A DNA stretch of 64,000 nt from a bacterium (GTDB lineage: Bacteria; Auribacterota; Auribacteria; Auribacterales; Auribacteraceae), in the NCBI GenBank assembly GCA_018435605.1, contig JAHDNF010000008.1:251192-315191 (forward strand), written 5' to 3'. Shown one piece after another: positions 18,328 to 27,414 of this stretch. Made by a program: the position numbers and the translations under genes. The first letter of the stretch is position 1. Each line of letters begins with the position of its first letter. The notes under the pieces are model-generated. The model was not told the DNA's origin. It did not search any database and saw only the letters and a list, made by a program, of their open reading frames with translations.

Positions 18328-19764
18328 ATGCGATATGATTCATACCACAGAAGAGTAATATTGTTTGGGTCTATAAGCGCTACGGCCATTGTGCTATTGA
18401 CTGTTATTTTGATACTGATGAATTATATATCTTTTCGTCATTATAAGCGCATAGATTTGACACAAAACAAGATATACTCTATATCCGAACAAACACGGGA
18501 AATAGCTTCTGCAATAGACCAGCCGGTATCAGTTTACGTGTTTTTTCCCAGAACATCACGTCTTTTTACATATATTTCATATACCCTTGAAGAAATACGA
18601 CGAGCCAACCCGCTTATCGAGGTAGAATATATCGACATTGATCGCGATCTTGTGCGTGTTCAAGAATTCGCGCGCAAATACAAACTCAGTTCGGAGGACT
18701 ATATAGTAGTAACTTGTAGCGATAATTTTAGAGTGCTTGTGTTAAATGATCTGGCCGAGTTTGAATATGCAGGGGCATTTTATGAACAACAAGAACCGGC
18801 TCTCAAAGGTTTTACGGGAGAACAGGCGGTCATATCCGCATTAATTTCCGTTACGAGTGAAGAAACGACAACAATATATTTTACATACGGGCACGGCGAA
18901 AAAAATATCGACGACACATCCTCGAAAATGGGATATGAATCAGCTCGCAACTCACTTCGCCACAACAATTATCAAGTGAAATCCATACTATTGGCAGAAG
19001 CTACGGTTATTCCTGCGGATTGCCGGTTGTTGATTATCGCAGGTCCGCAAACACCATTTACCGATCATGAACTCGATTTGCTAAAGGTATATATTGACGC
19101 AGGAAAACCTCTGTTGATTATGCTTGACCCCGGTGAATCGACCGGTATTGAAAATTTATTGAAAAATTTTGATATTGTTGCCGGTTTTGATATTGTGTTT
19201 GACCCTGTGCAATGTGTACCGTTTGCCTCGCCGGCATATCTTCTTTCCAATGTAGTTGCGCAACATCAGATTACCGATCCGTTAAAAAATATGATGGGAA
19301 TGTTTTTTATAGCCCGCTCAATTACTACGCTTCCCGTATATTCCGAAAAAATATACAGCAGTGTTCTTGTTGAAACATCGGATAAAGGATGGGCAGAGAA
19401 ACACCCCGATCAGGAACCTATTGAATTCAATCCGGACATAGACATACCCGGACCTATACCTATCGCACAGGCCGTGGAGCTCCAAACCGAACCGTTCACG
19501 CGAATGGTAGTCTTCGGTGATTCCGATTTCTTAACAAATTCTCAGATAGTCAACCTCGCAAATAACGATTTGTTTATTCGCGCAGTAACATGGTTGGTAC
19601 ATAAAAAAGAAACTGTGGCAATTCCTACTAAAACATTTGACAGAGAAACTATTGCCATAACAAGTTCACAGATGAGAACCATATCGTATATCGTAGTGTT
19701 GTTCATGCCTCTGACAAGTTTGTCCATAGGGATTTTCGTCTGGGTATTGCGAAGGAAATTCTGA
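18328..19764 (+). CDS. GldG-like ABC transporter auxiliary protein
   Basis: A 478-residue protein with one N-terminal membrane helix (about 11-33), a large soluble domain facing the periplasm and a C-terminal helix (about 452-474). The segment starting RIDLTQNKIYSISEQT is characteristic of the GldG / ABC-type auxiliary family. The soluble part contains VYVFFPR and an ITFYTHGHGE-like region (YFTYGHGEKN). It is thought to work with GldA/GldF-type transporters. It has a one-base overlap with the downstream DUF4340 gene. Biochemical function is not established for the family. Confidence 0.85.
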   Translation: MRYDSYHRRVILFGSISATAIVLLTVILILMNYISFRHYKRIDLTQNKIYSISEQTREIASAIDQPVSVYVFFPRTSRLFTYISYTLEEIRRANPLIEVEYIDIDRDLVRVQEFARKYKLSSEDYIVVTCSDNFRVLVLNDLAEFEYAGAFYEQQEPALKGFTGEQAVISALISVTSEETTTIYFTYGHGEKNIDDTSSKMGYESARNSLRHNNYQVKSILLAEATVIPADCRLLIIAGPQTPFTDHELDLLKVYIDAGKPLLIMLDPGESTGIENLLKNFDIVAGFDIVFDPVQCVPFASPAYLLSNVVAQHQITDPLKNMMGMFFIARSITTLPVYSEKIYSSVLVETSDKGWAEKHPDQEPIEFNPDIDIPGPIPIAQAVELQTEPFTRMVVFGDSDFLTNSQIVNLANNDLFIRAVTWLVHKKETVAIPTKTFDRETIAITSSQMRTISYIVVLFMPLTSLSIGIFVWVLRRKF

Positions 19765-21581
19765 TGAATTTTAAATCGCTTATTTTCCTCACATTTTTAC
19801 TAATAGCTATTGTTTCATTCATATATTTTTTTGAGCGGCATACTCCGGGTACGCAAGAAAAACTCGCTCGTGCCAAGCAGGTTTTCTCTTTTGATGAGCA
19901 ATCTATAGTTTCTATTACATTAACATATCAGGACAAATCCTTGTCATTCGAACTTATAAAAGAAGCGGGTACAGGGTTATGGCGTTTTTCCGGTCAATCT
20001 AATTTACGTGCCAATGACGATACAATAATTTCATTGCTTACTAGCTTGAAGTTTCTGACTGCTAAACGAACCCTTGATTCATCCACCACCGACTTGAAAG
20101 CGCTAGGGTTGGACACCCCTGTAATCAGCATACAATTTTTCGATGACAAATTTACCTACTCACTTGCTATCGGGTTGACAACTGCGATAGGGGAACAGGT
20201 ATATGCTGTAACATCGACATCAAAAGCCGGCGTGTCTACAGAACGTAATCGAAATATAGTTATTCTTGACGCCATGATTAAAGAAAATCTCGATCTGACA
20301 TTTGGCGAATTACGAACTCAGGATGTCATGCCGAAACTCTCTTTTGTTCCGGACAAAATTACCATTGAACGGGAATCCATATCTATTGAGATTGAAAAAA
20401 ATAAAGATAACAAATGGTTTATCATAAAACCAATCTCCAGAAAAGCTGACGATACGACAGTAAATGAACTTCTTATTTCTTTAAAAAATATGAAGATTAT
20501 AGATTTCCTAAACGAGGAAACTGTATCCGGCGAAGCGCTTGAGCAATACGCTCTTGCATCGCCGCGTTTAAATATAACTTTGTACGGAGGCTCGAAAAGC
20601 GCATCTCTTAATATAGGCGATCAATATAACGACAACAAACGAACCTATGTCAAAAACAGCTTCGAACCTTATGTATACGGAATAGACAGTAAGGCTACCC
20701 CTATATTCTTTTCCTCACTGTTTCAATTCAGCGCCAGAAATCTGATAGTACCCGATGCAGAACACCTGAAAACAATTCATATAAGAAAAGACATGCGTGA
20801 GCTGATTCTGGCTCAAACTGACGGACAGTGGCGCGTAACCGATCCTGTTGATGTGCGAGCTGATGAAAATGTGATATCTGCATTGCTCAATACGTTGCGC
20901 TCATGCAAAATTAACGAATACATTGTTAATAATGAACTTTACAATAAAATTTTATCTTCCGTCGACACCGCTTCTTATACTTTTATATTGAATACTGAAA
21001 ATCACTTGGATACATCTTTAAATTATACTCTTTTTGAAGACACTGAAACCAACCGGACATACATTCGCGACAATAGCACAGATGCACTAATGGCAATTTC
21101 AATAGACAGTAACCCTTTTTTGCCGCACTCTGCAGTTGATTTCGCCGATCCAAAAATATTGAATCTAAACAGACATTTGATAAAAGAATTTTCCATGACC
21201 GACCAATCAGCGCATATTTCTTTTCAGCAACGTGACGGAGTTCTTTTTCATGGAGAAAACAGGGTAGCCGACGACGATTCTGCCGCTATTTTTTCGGCAT
21301 TGGAACAAGTAGTAATTCATAATTTTATAGCTATAAAAACCCCTGAAACCATGACAGAGTTTGAGCTCGATAAACCGTCGTTCGAGTTGCATTTTGTTTT
21401 AAGCATCAAAACTGAAACAGGGTCTAACAATATAGATTTGTTTTTCGGCGGTTTGAACAAAAATTTCAGATACGGATATACTACGGACTATCCGCTTGTT
21501 TTTGTTGTAGAAGATTCAGTTCTAGATACGTTACGACAGCACATCAGGCAATGTATCCCTGATACGCACAAACTAGATTGA
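19764..21581 (+). CDS. DUF4340 domain protein
   Basis: A 605-residue protein with an N-terminal membrane anchor (about 5-24) and an otherwise soluble, mostly beta extracytoplasmic part. Repeated segments such as W.I..P....AD...V..LL..L (for example DGQWRVTDPVDVRADENVIS) are typical of DUF4340. The pattern occurs about three times, near residues 60-115, 215-260 and 350-395. DUF4340 proteins are usually encoded directly after GldG-like genes, as here, and are presumed to be part of the same envelope complex. Function is unknown. Confidence 0.85.
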   Translation: MNFKSLIFLTFLLIAIVSFIYFFERHTPGTQEKLARAKQVFSFDEQSIVSITLTYQDKSLSFELIKEAGTGLWRFSGQSNLRANDDTIISLLTSLKFLTAKRTLDSSTTDLKALGLDTPVISIQFFDDKFTYSLAIGLTTAIGEQVYAVTSTSKAGVSTERNRNIVILDAMIKENLDLTFGELRTQDVMPKLSFVPDKITIERESISIEIEKNKDNKWFIIKPISRKADDTTVNELLISLKNMKIIDFLNEETVSGEALEQYALASPRLNITLYGGSKSASLNIGDQYNDNKRTYVKNSFEPYVYGIDSKATPIFFSSLFQFSARNLIVPDAEHLKTIHIRKDMRELILAQTDGQWRVTDPVDVRADENVISALLNTLRSCKINEYIVNNELYNKILSSVDTASYTFILNTENHLDTSLNYTLFEDTETNRTYIRDNSTDALMAISIDSNPFLPHSAVDFADPKILNLNRHLIKEFSMTDQSAHISFQQRDGVLFHGENRVADDDSAAIFSALEQVVIHNFIAIKTPETMTEFELDKPSFELHFVLSIKTETGSNNIDLFFGGLNKNFRYGYTTDYPLVFVVEDSVLDTLRQHIRQCIPDTHKLD

Positions 21582-21655
21582 TCTAAAGAAAGTTCGGCAA
21601 ATCGTCGAATCAAACAGTATGGTACGAATCTATCGGCTACTAATATGAGGAAAAT

Positions 21656-22501
21656 ATGGACTATTTCGAAATGGAGCGCAAGCGGTACACGCAATCCGGA
21701 GGCGGAGCGCTCGGCATAGGCGGTTCAGTCACGCCGGTAATAAAATATTTATTGCTGATAAACCTTAGCGTTTTTCTTGTTCAGGCGTTGTCAAAACTGT
21801 TTTTAGGCACTGACTTTTTGCCTAAAATATTCGGATTCGTCCCTTACCGATTTGTTAATTATTTGATGATATGGCAGGCAGTTACATATATGTTTCTGCA
21901 TGGCGGTATATTTCATCTTTTCTGGAATATGCTGGCGTTATGGATGTTCGGCGGTGAAGTCGAAGCTACGATGGGATCGAAAAATTTTCTTAAATATTAT
22001 TTTGCATGCGGAATATTCGCTGGTTTGTGTTCGCTGATCTTTGCATACAACTCGCCTATACCGGTTATAGGCGCTTCAGGGGCGATATACGGCGTACTTA
22101 CAGCGTTCGGAATGCTGTTCCCTGAACGTGTGATAACGCTACTGCTGTTTTTTGTACTGCCTATCAGGGCAAAAGCGAAATATTTTGTCATGGCGTTTGC
22201 CGCACTGACATTTTTGCAGACACTTACCAACACAAACAGCGGAGTAGCGCATTTTGCGCACCTTGGCGGTATAATATTCGGTTTTTTGTATTTTAGGAAT
22301 TTTTTCGGTCTGCAAACATTTGTCGAACAAATTTCTTTTTCGAAACCGCGAAAAAAACGTTCCGAAACACGCGACATACCGCGAGATGTGTATATATCCG
22401 AAGAAATAGATCCTATTCTCGAAAAAATTTCCCGTGAAGGGTTGCACAGTCTTACAAAAAAAGAACGCAAACTGCTTCAGAACGCAAAAGAAAAACTTTA
22501 A
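21656..22501 (+). CDS. rhomboid family intramembrane serine protease
   Basis: A 281-residue protein with six membrane helices. The active site is visible: HGGIFHLFWNML in the second helix, the catalytic serine in GASGAIYGV (about residue 143) and the catalytic histidine in HFAHLGGIIFGFLY. A short C-terminal extension (LEKISREGLHSLTKKERKLL) matches a small domain often appended to bacterial rhomboids. It cleaves membrane proteins within their transmembrane segments. A GAGGAAAAT site precedes the ATG. The substrate is unknown. Confidence 0.93.
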   Translation: MDYFEMERKRYTQSGGGALGIGGSVTPVIKYLLLINLSVFLVQALSKLFLGTDFLPKIFGFVPYRFVNYLMIWQAVTYMFLHGGIFHLFWNMLALWMFGGEVEATMGSKNFLKYYFACGIFAGLCSLIFAYNSPIPVIGASGAIYGVLTAFGMLFPERVITLLLFFVLPIRAKAKYFVMAFAALTFLQTLTNTNSGVAHFAHLGGIIFGFLYFRNFFGLQTFVEQISFSKPRKKRSETRDIPRDVYISEEIDPILEKISREGLHSLTKKERKLLQNAKEKL

Positions 22502-22517
22502 CAGAATCATACACAAT

Positions 22518-22982
22518 TCAGTTTAAAATAGATTCTTCCAAGAGTTTTTTCTTTGTATGCTCGAAATGGCCGCCTTTCCAATATATTTTTTTACATCTCG
22601 GACATTGATATAACACAAATTCCATAAAAACTTTTTGAGGTATTTCAGCCGGTTTTTTATCGGGAAAAATCTTGGTTGTGAGTGTGTTACACAATATGCA
22701 TCGTGAAAAGAGGTTTTCCACCTTAAAGGATATGGAAAAACGTCTCTTTACAAACCGCAGTTTATCCCATAATGAATCAACTGACATAGGTATGATTAGA
22801 TATGCTGTATCCGGCGGATTGGGAAACCGGCGCACTGATGTAGTTAGAAAAATTCTATCCTCTTCACGCGCGATACGCGCCAGATCTACACCGGAATAAT
22901 CCGAGCGATACAACACGTCTTCGCCAAGAATGATCATACACCGCGCAACGTCACCCAACATCGCGTCAACCGCCCATTTCAT
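22518..22982 (-). CDS. Mut7-C RNase domain protein with zinc ribbon
   Basis: The 154-residue protein has an N-terminal PIN-like Mut7-C domain (DAMLGDVARCMIILGEDV, conserved acidic residues, then FLTTSVRRF). A C-terminal treble-clef or zinc-ribbon pairs CILC near residue 96 with CPRC near residue 131, ending KGGHFEHTKK. Mut7-C proteins are predicted RNases related to the C-terminal domain of nematode Mut-7. AAGGAG lies just before the ATG at 22982. It converges on the rhomboid gene with 16 bases between them. Confidence 0.85.
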   Translation of the reverse strand: MKWAVDAMLGDVARCMIILGEDVLYRSDYSGVDLARIAREEDRIFLTTSVRRFPNPPDTAYLIIPMSVDSLWDKLRFVKRRFSISFKVENLFSRCILCNTLTTKIFPDKKPAEIPQKVFMEFVLYQCPRCKKIYWKGGHFEHTKKKLLEESILN

Positions 22983-23321
22983 CTTCGCTCCTTTTTTGAT
23001 AATATTATTTTAGCAGATAGCTTTTTTTCAAAAAAGGGGATTATATATTAAAAACTAATATCATCATTGCAAGAGAAAGGTGTTGTTAAAGTAGATAAAG
23101 AAAGCAAAATCTGCTATTTATTGAGATGGAAGAGCATCATGTATTGATTCTACAGCTTATTTAAGCTCACTTTGGAGACAAAGTGGGCTTTTTTTATTTT
23201 TTTATAATACATTTATTAATATTATTTCCTGAACAATTGAAAATGATATATGGGATCAGGATTAAGATTTTTTATCAAGGGATAATTAAGTGATGTGTAC
23301 CCTGTAATTCTAAAATAATAA
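22983..23321. other. AT-rich intergenic region with a terminator and a possible gene remnant
   Basis: A 339-base gap at the left edge of the nuclease island. It holds the terminator at 23163-23197. Just before it is a 32-codon open stretch (23052-23147, read on the plus strand) whose translation looks protein-like (GVVKVDKESKICYLLR) but has no start site. It could be the tail of a deleted gene, to which the terminator once belonged. Confidence 0.35.
23163..23197 (+). terminator. intrinsic terminator without an intact upstream gene
   Basis: AAGCTCACTTT (23163-23173) pairs with AAAGTGGGCTT (23180-23190, one G-U pair) around a 6-base loop, followed by an unbroken T run to 23197. It is a canonical terminator on the plus strand. 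No intact plus-strand gene lies between the rhomboid gene (ends 22501) and this point. Confidence 0.75.
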
Positions 23322-23600
23322 TTGATTGTGGGATTATTTTTTGTTAGAGAACATAAAGAAGGAATCACCGAATCTGAAATGACAGAAGGTCGGCTTCGTA
23401 AACTTGTCTATAATTTGCAGAAAAGTTTACGCAGAAAAGATTTGATCGTGAACGAATGCGAAGGTTTTTATAGACTGACAATATCCGCAGATAGTATACT
23501 TGTACCAGAACCAAACTGGCTTGAGGATACGTTATGTGAAATATTGGAGTATCTTGAAAAATATCGGGAACGTCGTGCTGTGCAGAAAAGGAGCTTCTAA
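23322..23600 (+). CDS. small winged-helix-like protein or gene fragment upstream of the nuclease
   Basis: An open frame of 92 codons with no recognisable SD, starting at TTG 23322 or GTG 23328. The middle part, ITESEMTEGRLRKLVYNLQK followed by SLRRKDLIVNECEGFYRL, has the helix-helix-helix-strand pattern of a winged-helix DNA-binding domain. An acidic amphipathic C-terminus follows. Its TAA is immediately followed by the ATG of the nuclease gene, whose AGGAG ribosome binding site lies inside this frame, so the two are translationally coupled. It may be a regulator of the nuclease, or the 3' end of a longer, broken gene. The family is not recognised. Confidence 0.5.
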   Translation: MIVGLFFVREHKEGITESEMTEGRLRKLVYNLQKSLRRKDLIVNECEGFYRLTISADSILVPEPNWLEDTLCEILEYLEKYRERRAVQKRSF

Positions 23601-24584
23601 ATGGAAAGTAAAAAATTTATTGATGAATTTAAGAAGTTATTCGGTGATTTGTCTCAGGATAATGATGACTTTAAAAAGAAGTATAGAATTCATCAGGGAT
23701 GGTGGAGAACAGCTGTTTTGCTTCAGCCTCAAGGAAAGCGTCCAAACTCAACTGATATGCGTGTGTGTAATACAGTGAATGCCTGTGAAAAAGAAATCAA
23801 TGAAGACAATAAGAAATTAAATTTTTTACATCCGGAAGCAATAAAAGTAGCGGAAGAGGAAATTGAAGCTAATTCTTCTGGTATTATTAAAATTGATCGA
23901 TTATGGAACAATTTGTTATCAAGCCAACCGTTGTGCTTTAATTTCTGGGCTCCTTTAAAGAATAAGAAAGATATCGCAAATGGACTGTTAAAGAAATACA
24001 TACCTGATTTTTCTGAAATGGTTGATATGAGATTTGAATGGGCTCCGACTCCGAAAAAGGATTTTACCGGAGATAATTCGGCATTCGATATTATGATAGA
24101 GTTCAAAAACAATAAAGGAGAGAACGAGTTTTTGGGGTTGGAATGCAAGTACGTTGATAGCCTTAAGAGCAGTCCAGAAGACAGAAAAGAAAAGGAAGAA
24201 AAGTATTTAGAGATTTTTAATAAATCACAAGATACATTTTTAGAGGAATACAAGTTTTATATTCAGAAACGTTATAATCAGTTATTCAGAAATCAATTGA
24301 TGGCTTGCAGTTATCAGCAGAAAAAAGGAAACAAATTTTATTGCGGCGTGTTTTTTACTGAAAAAGATGAGGCTACACAGAAAATTGTTGATGAATACCG
24401 TGAAACTCTTAAAAATAAAAATGATTTTATCGTCATTCATTACGAAGATTTTATTAAGGCCATTCAACTGCTTGATAATATTTCATGGGAAGACAGAGAA
24501 TGGACAATGATGTTGTGGGCAAGATATATCGGTTTGCAATTAAGTGAAAATTTGCGCAAAGAATTAAAGGGACATATCACTTAA
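23601..24584 (+). CDS. PD-(D/E)XK superfamily nuclease, PGN_0703-like putative restriction endonuclease
   Basis: A 327-residue protein. Its central segment contains NLLSSQPLCFNFWAPL, then AFDIMIEF (Asp163) and LGLECKY (Glu181, Lys183), giving the D...ExK metal-binding core of the PD-(D/E)XK fold. These features match what I recall of the PGN_0703 putative restriction endonuclease family, a group found as solitary genes or in defence regions. Codon use (frequent AAG, AT-rich) differs by eye from neighbouring genes. No methyltransferase is present nearby, so a classic restriction-modification pair is not supported. It lies 63 bases from the 3' end of tRNA-Arg. An alternative is a recombination or repair nuclease. 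Confidence 0.75.
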   Translation: MESKKFIDEFKKLFGDLSQDNDDFKKKYRIHQGWWRTAVLLQPQGKRPNSTDMRVCNTVNACEKEINEDNKKLNFLHPEAIKVAEEEIEANSSGIIKIDRLWNNLLSSQPLCFNFWAPLKNKKDIANGLLKKYIPDFSEMVDMRFEWAPTPKKDFTGDNSAFDIMIEFKNNKGENEFLGLECKYVDSLKSSPEDRKEKEEKYLEIFNKSQDTFLEEYKFYIQKRYNQLFRNQLMACSYQQKKGNKFYCGVFFTEKDEATQKIVDEYRETLKNKNDFIVIHYEDFIKAIQLLDNISWEDREWTMMLWARYIGLQLSENLRKELKGHIT

Positions 24585-24647
24585 TATTCAGGCTTTTCGA
24601 CTGATGTCCAGTCGCTAATTTGAATAATTTTGGCAATATAAAAAAAG

Positions 24648-24721
24648 CACGCCAGGCAGGGCTCGAACCTGCGACCTCTGGATTCGAAGTCCATCACTCT
24701 ATCCAACTGAGCTACTGGCGC
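24648..24721 (-). tRNA. tRNA-Arg (anticodon TCG)
   Basis: The 74-base gene folds into a cloverleaf on the minus strand. The acceptor arm is GCGCCAG/CTGGCGT, the D arm GCTC/GAGT, the anticodon loop CTTCGAA, and the T arm GCAGG-TTCGAGC-CCTGC. Discriminator base G is followed by CTTTTTT, so CCA is not encoded and must be added. The T-rich run may serve as terminator. Its 3' end faces the nuclease island. One anticodon-stem pair (A-G) is mismatched. Confidence 0.95.
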
Positions 24722-24900
24722 ACTTTGACGTAACTATATAAAATTCGATCCGATTTGACCAGAAAAATTTATGGTCAATATTAAAATTACCATTAAGCGG
24801 GAATTATCAATACCTCAGACTTTTCGGTTTAACGATGATAACAAGTTTATGTTCGAAGCTATAAAAAATTCCATGCGCTCATCTCTTACGGTAAATTTAA

Positions 24901-24929
24901 TTGACATGGTTTAGCGGTTTACCTATTAT
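24901..24929 (+). promoter_or_regulatory. consensus sigma-70 type promoter of the split kinase operon
   Basis: TTGACA (24901-24906), a 17-base spacer and TATTAT (24924-24929) form an almost perfect promoter, 71 bases before the ATG at 25000. No operator-like repeat is seen around it. Confidence 0.7.
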
Positions 24930-24999
24930 TAGAAATTGCTGATTCACAAGTTCAGCCAACCATATACAACTCACTGTCATTTCGATGCAGGAGCTTATC

Positions 25000-27042
25000 A
25001 TGACCGATACACACGTAAGACAACCGCGGAAGCGATCTATCTCAATTTATACCAAACTATTATCTAATTTTCTCATCATCGCCATCATACCTTTATTGAT
25101 TTTAGGTCTTTTGGGGATCAGGTTATCTACCGCGCCGCTACGCGAATTCGCTTTAGCGCCTTTGCAACGGCATGTGTTGTCACTTTCCAATCACATACGG
25201 ACAGAACTTTATGATGTCCGTGAAGATGTTTTGTATGCCAGCAGGTTGCCTGATCTGGCAAGAATGCTGGAATATTATCCATCGGCAGACGATACGTATC
25301 GAATCTCTTTAAAAGAACCGGTATACAACGATTTTATCGAACTCGTGCGCAAACGGAAAAAATATCATTATATCAGCTATATAGATGAAACCGGCAAAGA
25401 ACTTGTCCGTGTAAATTTCATGGAACCTGATACGTGGTATGTCATAGCCGGCGAACGGCTTCAAACCAAAAACGACTCTGTTTTTTTTGAAAAAGCACTT
25501 AAAAGCAGGCTCGGAAATTTGTATGTATCCGATATAACACTTAACGAAGAAAACGGAATTTTACAGGAACCTTACACCCGCGTGATGTATATATCGACTC
25601 CGGTTGAAGATATCAGCGGACATAAGCGCGGAGTACTTACCATAGCATTGCGTACGGATGTGTTGTTTAAACCGCTACAGTTCTGGAAGGTCGAACGGTA
25701 TCCATCCGCGATACATTTCGCGATTAACAAAAAAGGTTTTTATATTGCTCACTCCACCAAAGAAAAAGAGTGGGGGACACAGCAGAATATCGAAATGAAA
25801 TGGTCGGTTATAAACGATTTTTCCAATACAGTGAGTGGTTTGTTACTGGAAAACGAACAAGATACGGTAATCGACGCTGACGACGGAGTGCTTGTGACGC
25901 ATCGTGTATATCCTGAACCAAACAATAGAGATGAATATTGGATAGTGGCATCTTATGTACCCAGATCGATAATTTACGCGCGAATCAACAGTTTTAAGAT
26001 GATATTTTTCGCTCTTCTGGCAATTACAATTATAACTACGATAATTGTTGCGATGATTTTATCCGCACAATTTACCCGTCCTATAAAAACACTGCGCAAC
26101 GGAGCGGCGGTCATAAGGGGAGGCAACCTGTCTCACAGGATCGACATAAAAAGTACGGATGAAGTAGAAGAACTGGCTTACGATTTAAATCTTATGACTG
26201 AACAACTGGAAGAACTTTATCAAAATCTGGAAAACAAAGTCAAAGAACGGACTCAAATGCTCCAGCAGGCAATGGCCGACCTTGAAGAAAAAGATAAACT
26301 CCTACAGGAGTCTGACCGCCTGAAACTGGATTTTCTGACTAATCTATCTTCGGAACTTCGTACTCCTCTAACCAGCATTATGGGGTACATATCTTTATTG
26401 ATAAATAACGTATACGGCGATCTAAACGATAAACAATTAGCCGCCCTGAACAAAGCGCGAAAAAATGTTTATCATACTTTTAAATGGCTGGACGGAATTA
26501 TCCGTATATCATCGTTATCGGCTATTCAAAACGATGCTATCAGTATTCATAAAACCAGATTCAACCTTGCGGAATCTATTTCACTCGCGATAAAAAATTT
26601 AAGCTACGCTGTTGTCGGCGAACAAAAATCGGCAATAGTCCGTTTCGATGAAAATCAAGTAGCAGAATTATATACTGATAAAGAAAAGGTGGACGAGATC
26701 ATTTCAAGTCTGCTGAGCGGTATTGTATACCATCAGGTTACACAAGACACACCAATTCATGTGGAAGTAAAATCGGAACATAAAGACGGTAACGATGTTT
26801 ATCTGGTAGATTTTTCGCTGAAGTTTGCAAACAAAATTGATGCCGGAGATTTATATAGAGCCCTGATAGAGCCTTTTATACATTCTCCGACATTTTTCAA
26901 CATAACGAATCTGAGTACCAATGTAGCAAGGTCGCTACTGACATGGCTTGACGGAGACCTGAAGGTAACTTATGATAAGCAAACAAATAATCTACATGCG
27001 GTTATTTACTTGAAAAAGGATGGTGACCCCGATGTATCCTAA
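25000..27042 (+). CDS. dCache-HAMP sensor with degenerate histidine-kinase core
   Basis: The 680-residue protein has a membrane helix (about 18-38), a large extracytoplasmic dCache-like sensor region (about 40-325), a second helix (about 328-350), a HAMP domain (about 351-400), a coiled coil and a DHp domain. The H-box reads NLSSELRTPL, with Ser451 where the phospho-acceptor histidine should be. The C-terminal domain keeps the outline of a HATPase domain but lacks the N-box asparagine (SSLLSGIVYH), the DxGxG box and the GxGLGL box. It therefore cannot act as a conventional kinase. I start at ATG 25000, which has AGGAG six bases upstream. An ATG at 24985 is in frame but lacks a good site. The receiver gene follows with an overlap. 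Confidence 0.88.
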   Translation: MTDTHVRQPRKRSISIYTKLLSNFLIIAIIPLLILGLLGIRLSTAPLREFALAPLQRHVLSLSNHIRTELYDVREDVLYASRLPDLARMLEYYPSADDTYRISLKEPVYNDFIELVRKRKKYHYISYIDETGKELVRVNFMEPDTWYVIAGERLQTKNDSVFFEKALKSRLGNLYVSDITLNEENGILQEPYTRVMYISTPVEDISGHKRGVLTIALRTDVLFKPLQFWKVERYPSAIHFAINKKGFYIAHSTKEKEWGTQQNIEMKWSVINDFSNTVSGLLLENEQDTVIDADDGVLVTHRVYPEPNNRDEYWIVASYVPRSIIYARINSFKMIFFALLAITIITTIIVAMILSAQFTRPIKTLRNGAAVIRGGNLSHRIDIKSTDEVEELAYDLNLMTEQLEELYQNLENKVKERTQMLQQAMADLEEKDKLLQESDRLKLDFLTNLSSELRTPLTSIMGYISLLINNVYGDLNDKQLAALNKARKNVYHTFKWLDGIIRISSLSAIQNDAISIHKTRFNLAESISLAIKNLSYAVVGEQKSAIVRFDENQVAELYTDKEKVDEIISSLLSGIVYHQVTQDTPIHVEVKSEHKDGNDVYLVDFSLKFANKIDAGDLYRALIEPFIHSPTFFNITNLSTNVARSLLTWLDGDLKVTYDKQTNNLHAVIYLKKDGDPDVS

Positions 27043-27412
27043 GATTCTTATTGTTGAAGATGACGAAGACAACATGGAAACACTCACCGCGTATCTGGAA
27101 TATTTTAATTACACCGTAATTAAAGCGGTAGACGGTGAAGAGGCTTTAAATAAAATCCAATCCGACAAACCGGACGTTGTAGTACTTGATATGTCAATTC
27201 CTAAAATTGACGGATGGGAAGTTGCCCGCCGGTTGCGTTTACAACCTGAAAATAAGGATTTAACCGTTATCGCTTTTTCCGCCATGGCATTGCCTCATGA
27301 AATGGAACGCGCTATTAAGGCAGGTTGTGATGCATTTCTCACAAAACCCATGTCTCCTGAAATACTTATCGAGGAAATAAAGAAAATCTTAGAAGAAAAA
27401 AAGAAAGCCTGA
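27032..27412 (+). CDS. single-domain response regulator (receiver)
   Basis: A 126-residue CheY/DivK-like receiver with the acidic pair at 10-11 (VEDDEDN), phospho-acceptor Asp53 (VVLDMSIP), Ser83 (IAFSAMA) and Lys105 (FLTKP), all in place. There is no output domain, so it acts by protein contact or as a relay. The ATG at 27032 lies inside the end of the upstream sensor gene. An upstream ATG at 27020 would add four residues. It sits between the His-less sensor and the DHp-only protein, which suggests that it takes phosphate from the latter. Confidence 0.92.
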   Translation: MYPKILIVEDDEDNMETLTAYLEYFNYTVIKAVDGEEALNKIQSDKPDVVVLDMSIPKIDGWEVARRLRLQPENKDLTVIAFSAMALPHEMERAIKAGCDAFLTKPMSPEILIEEIKKILEEKKKA

Positions 27413-27414
27413 AA

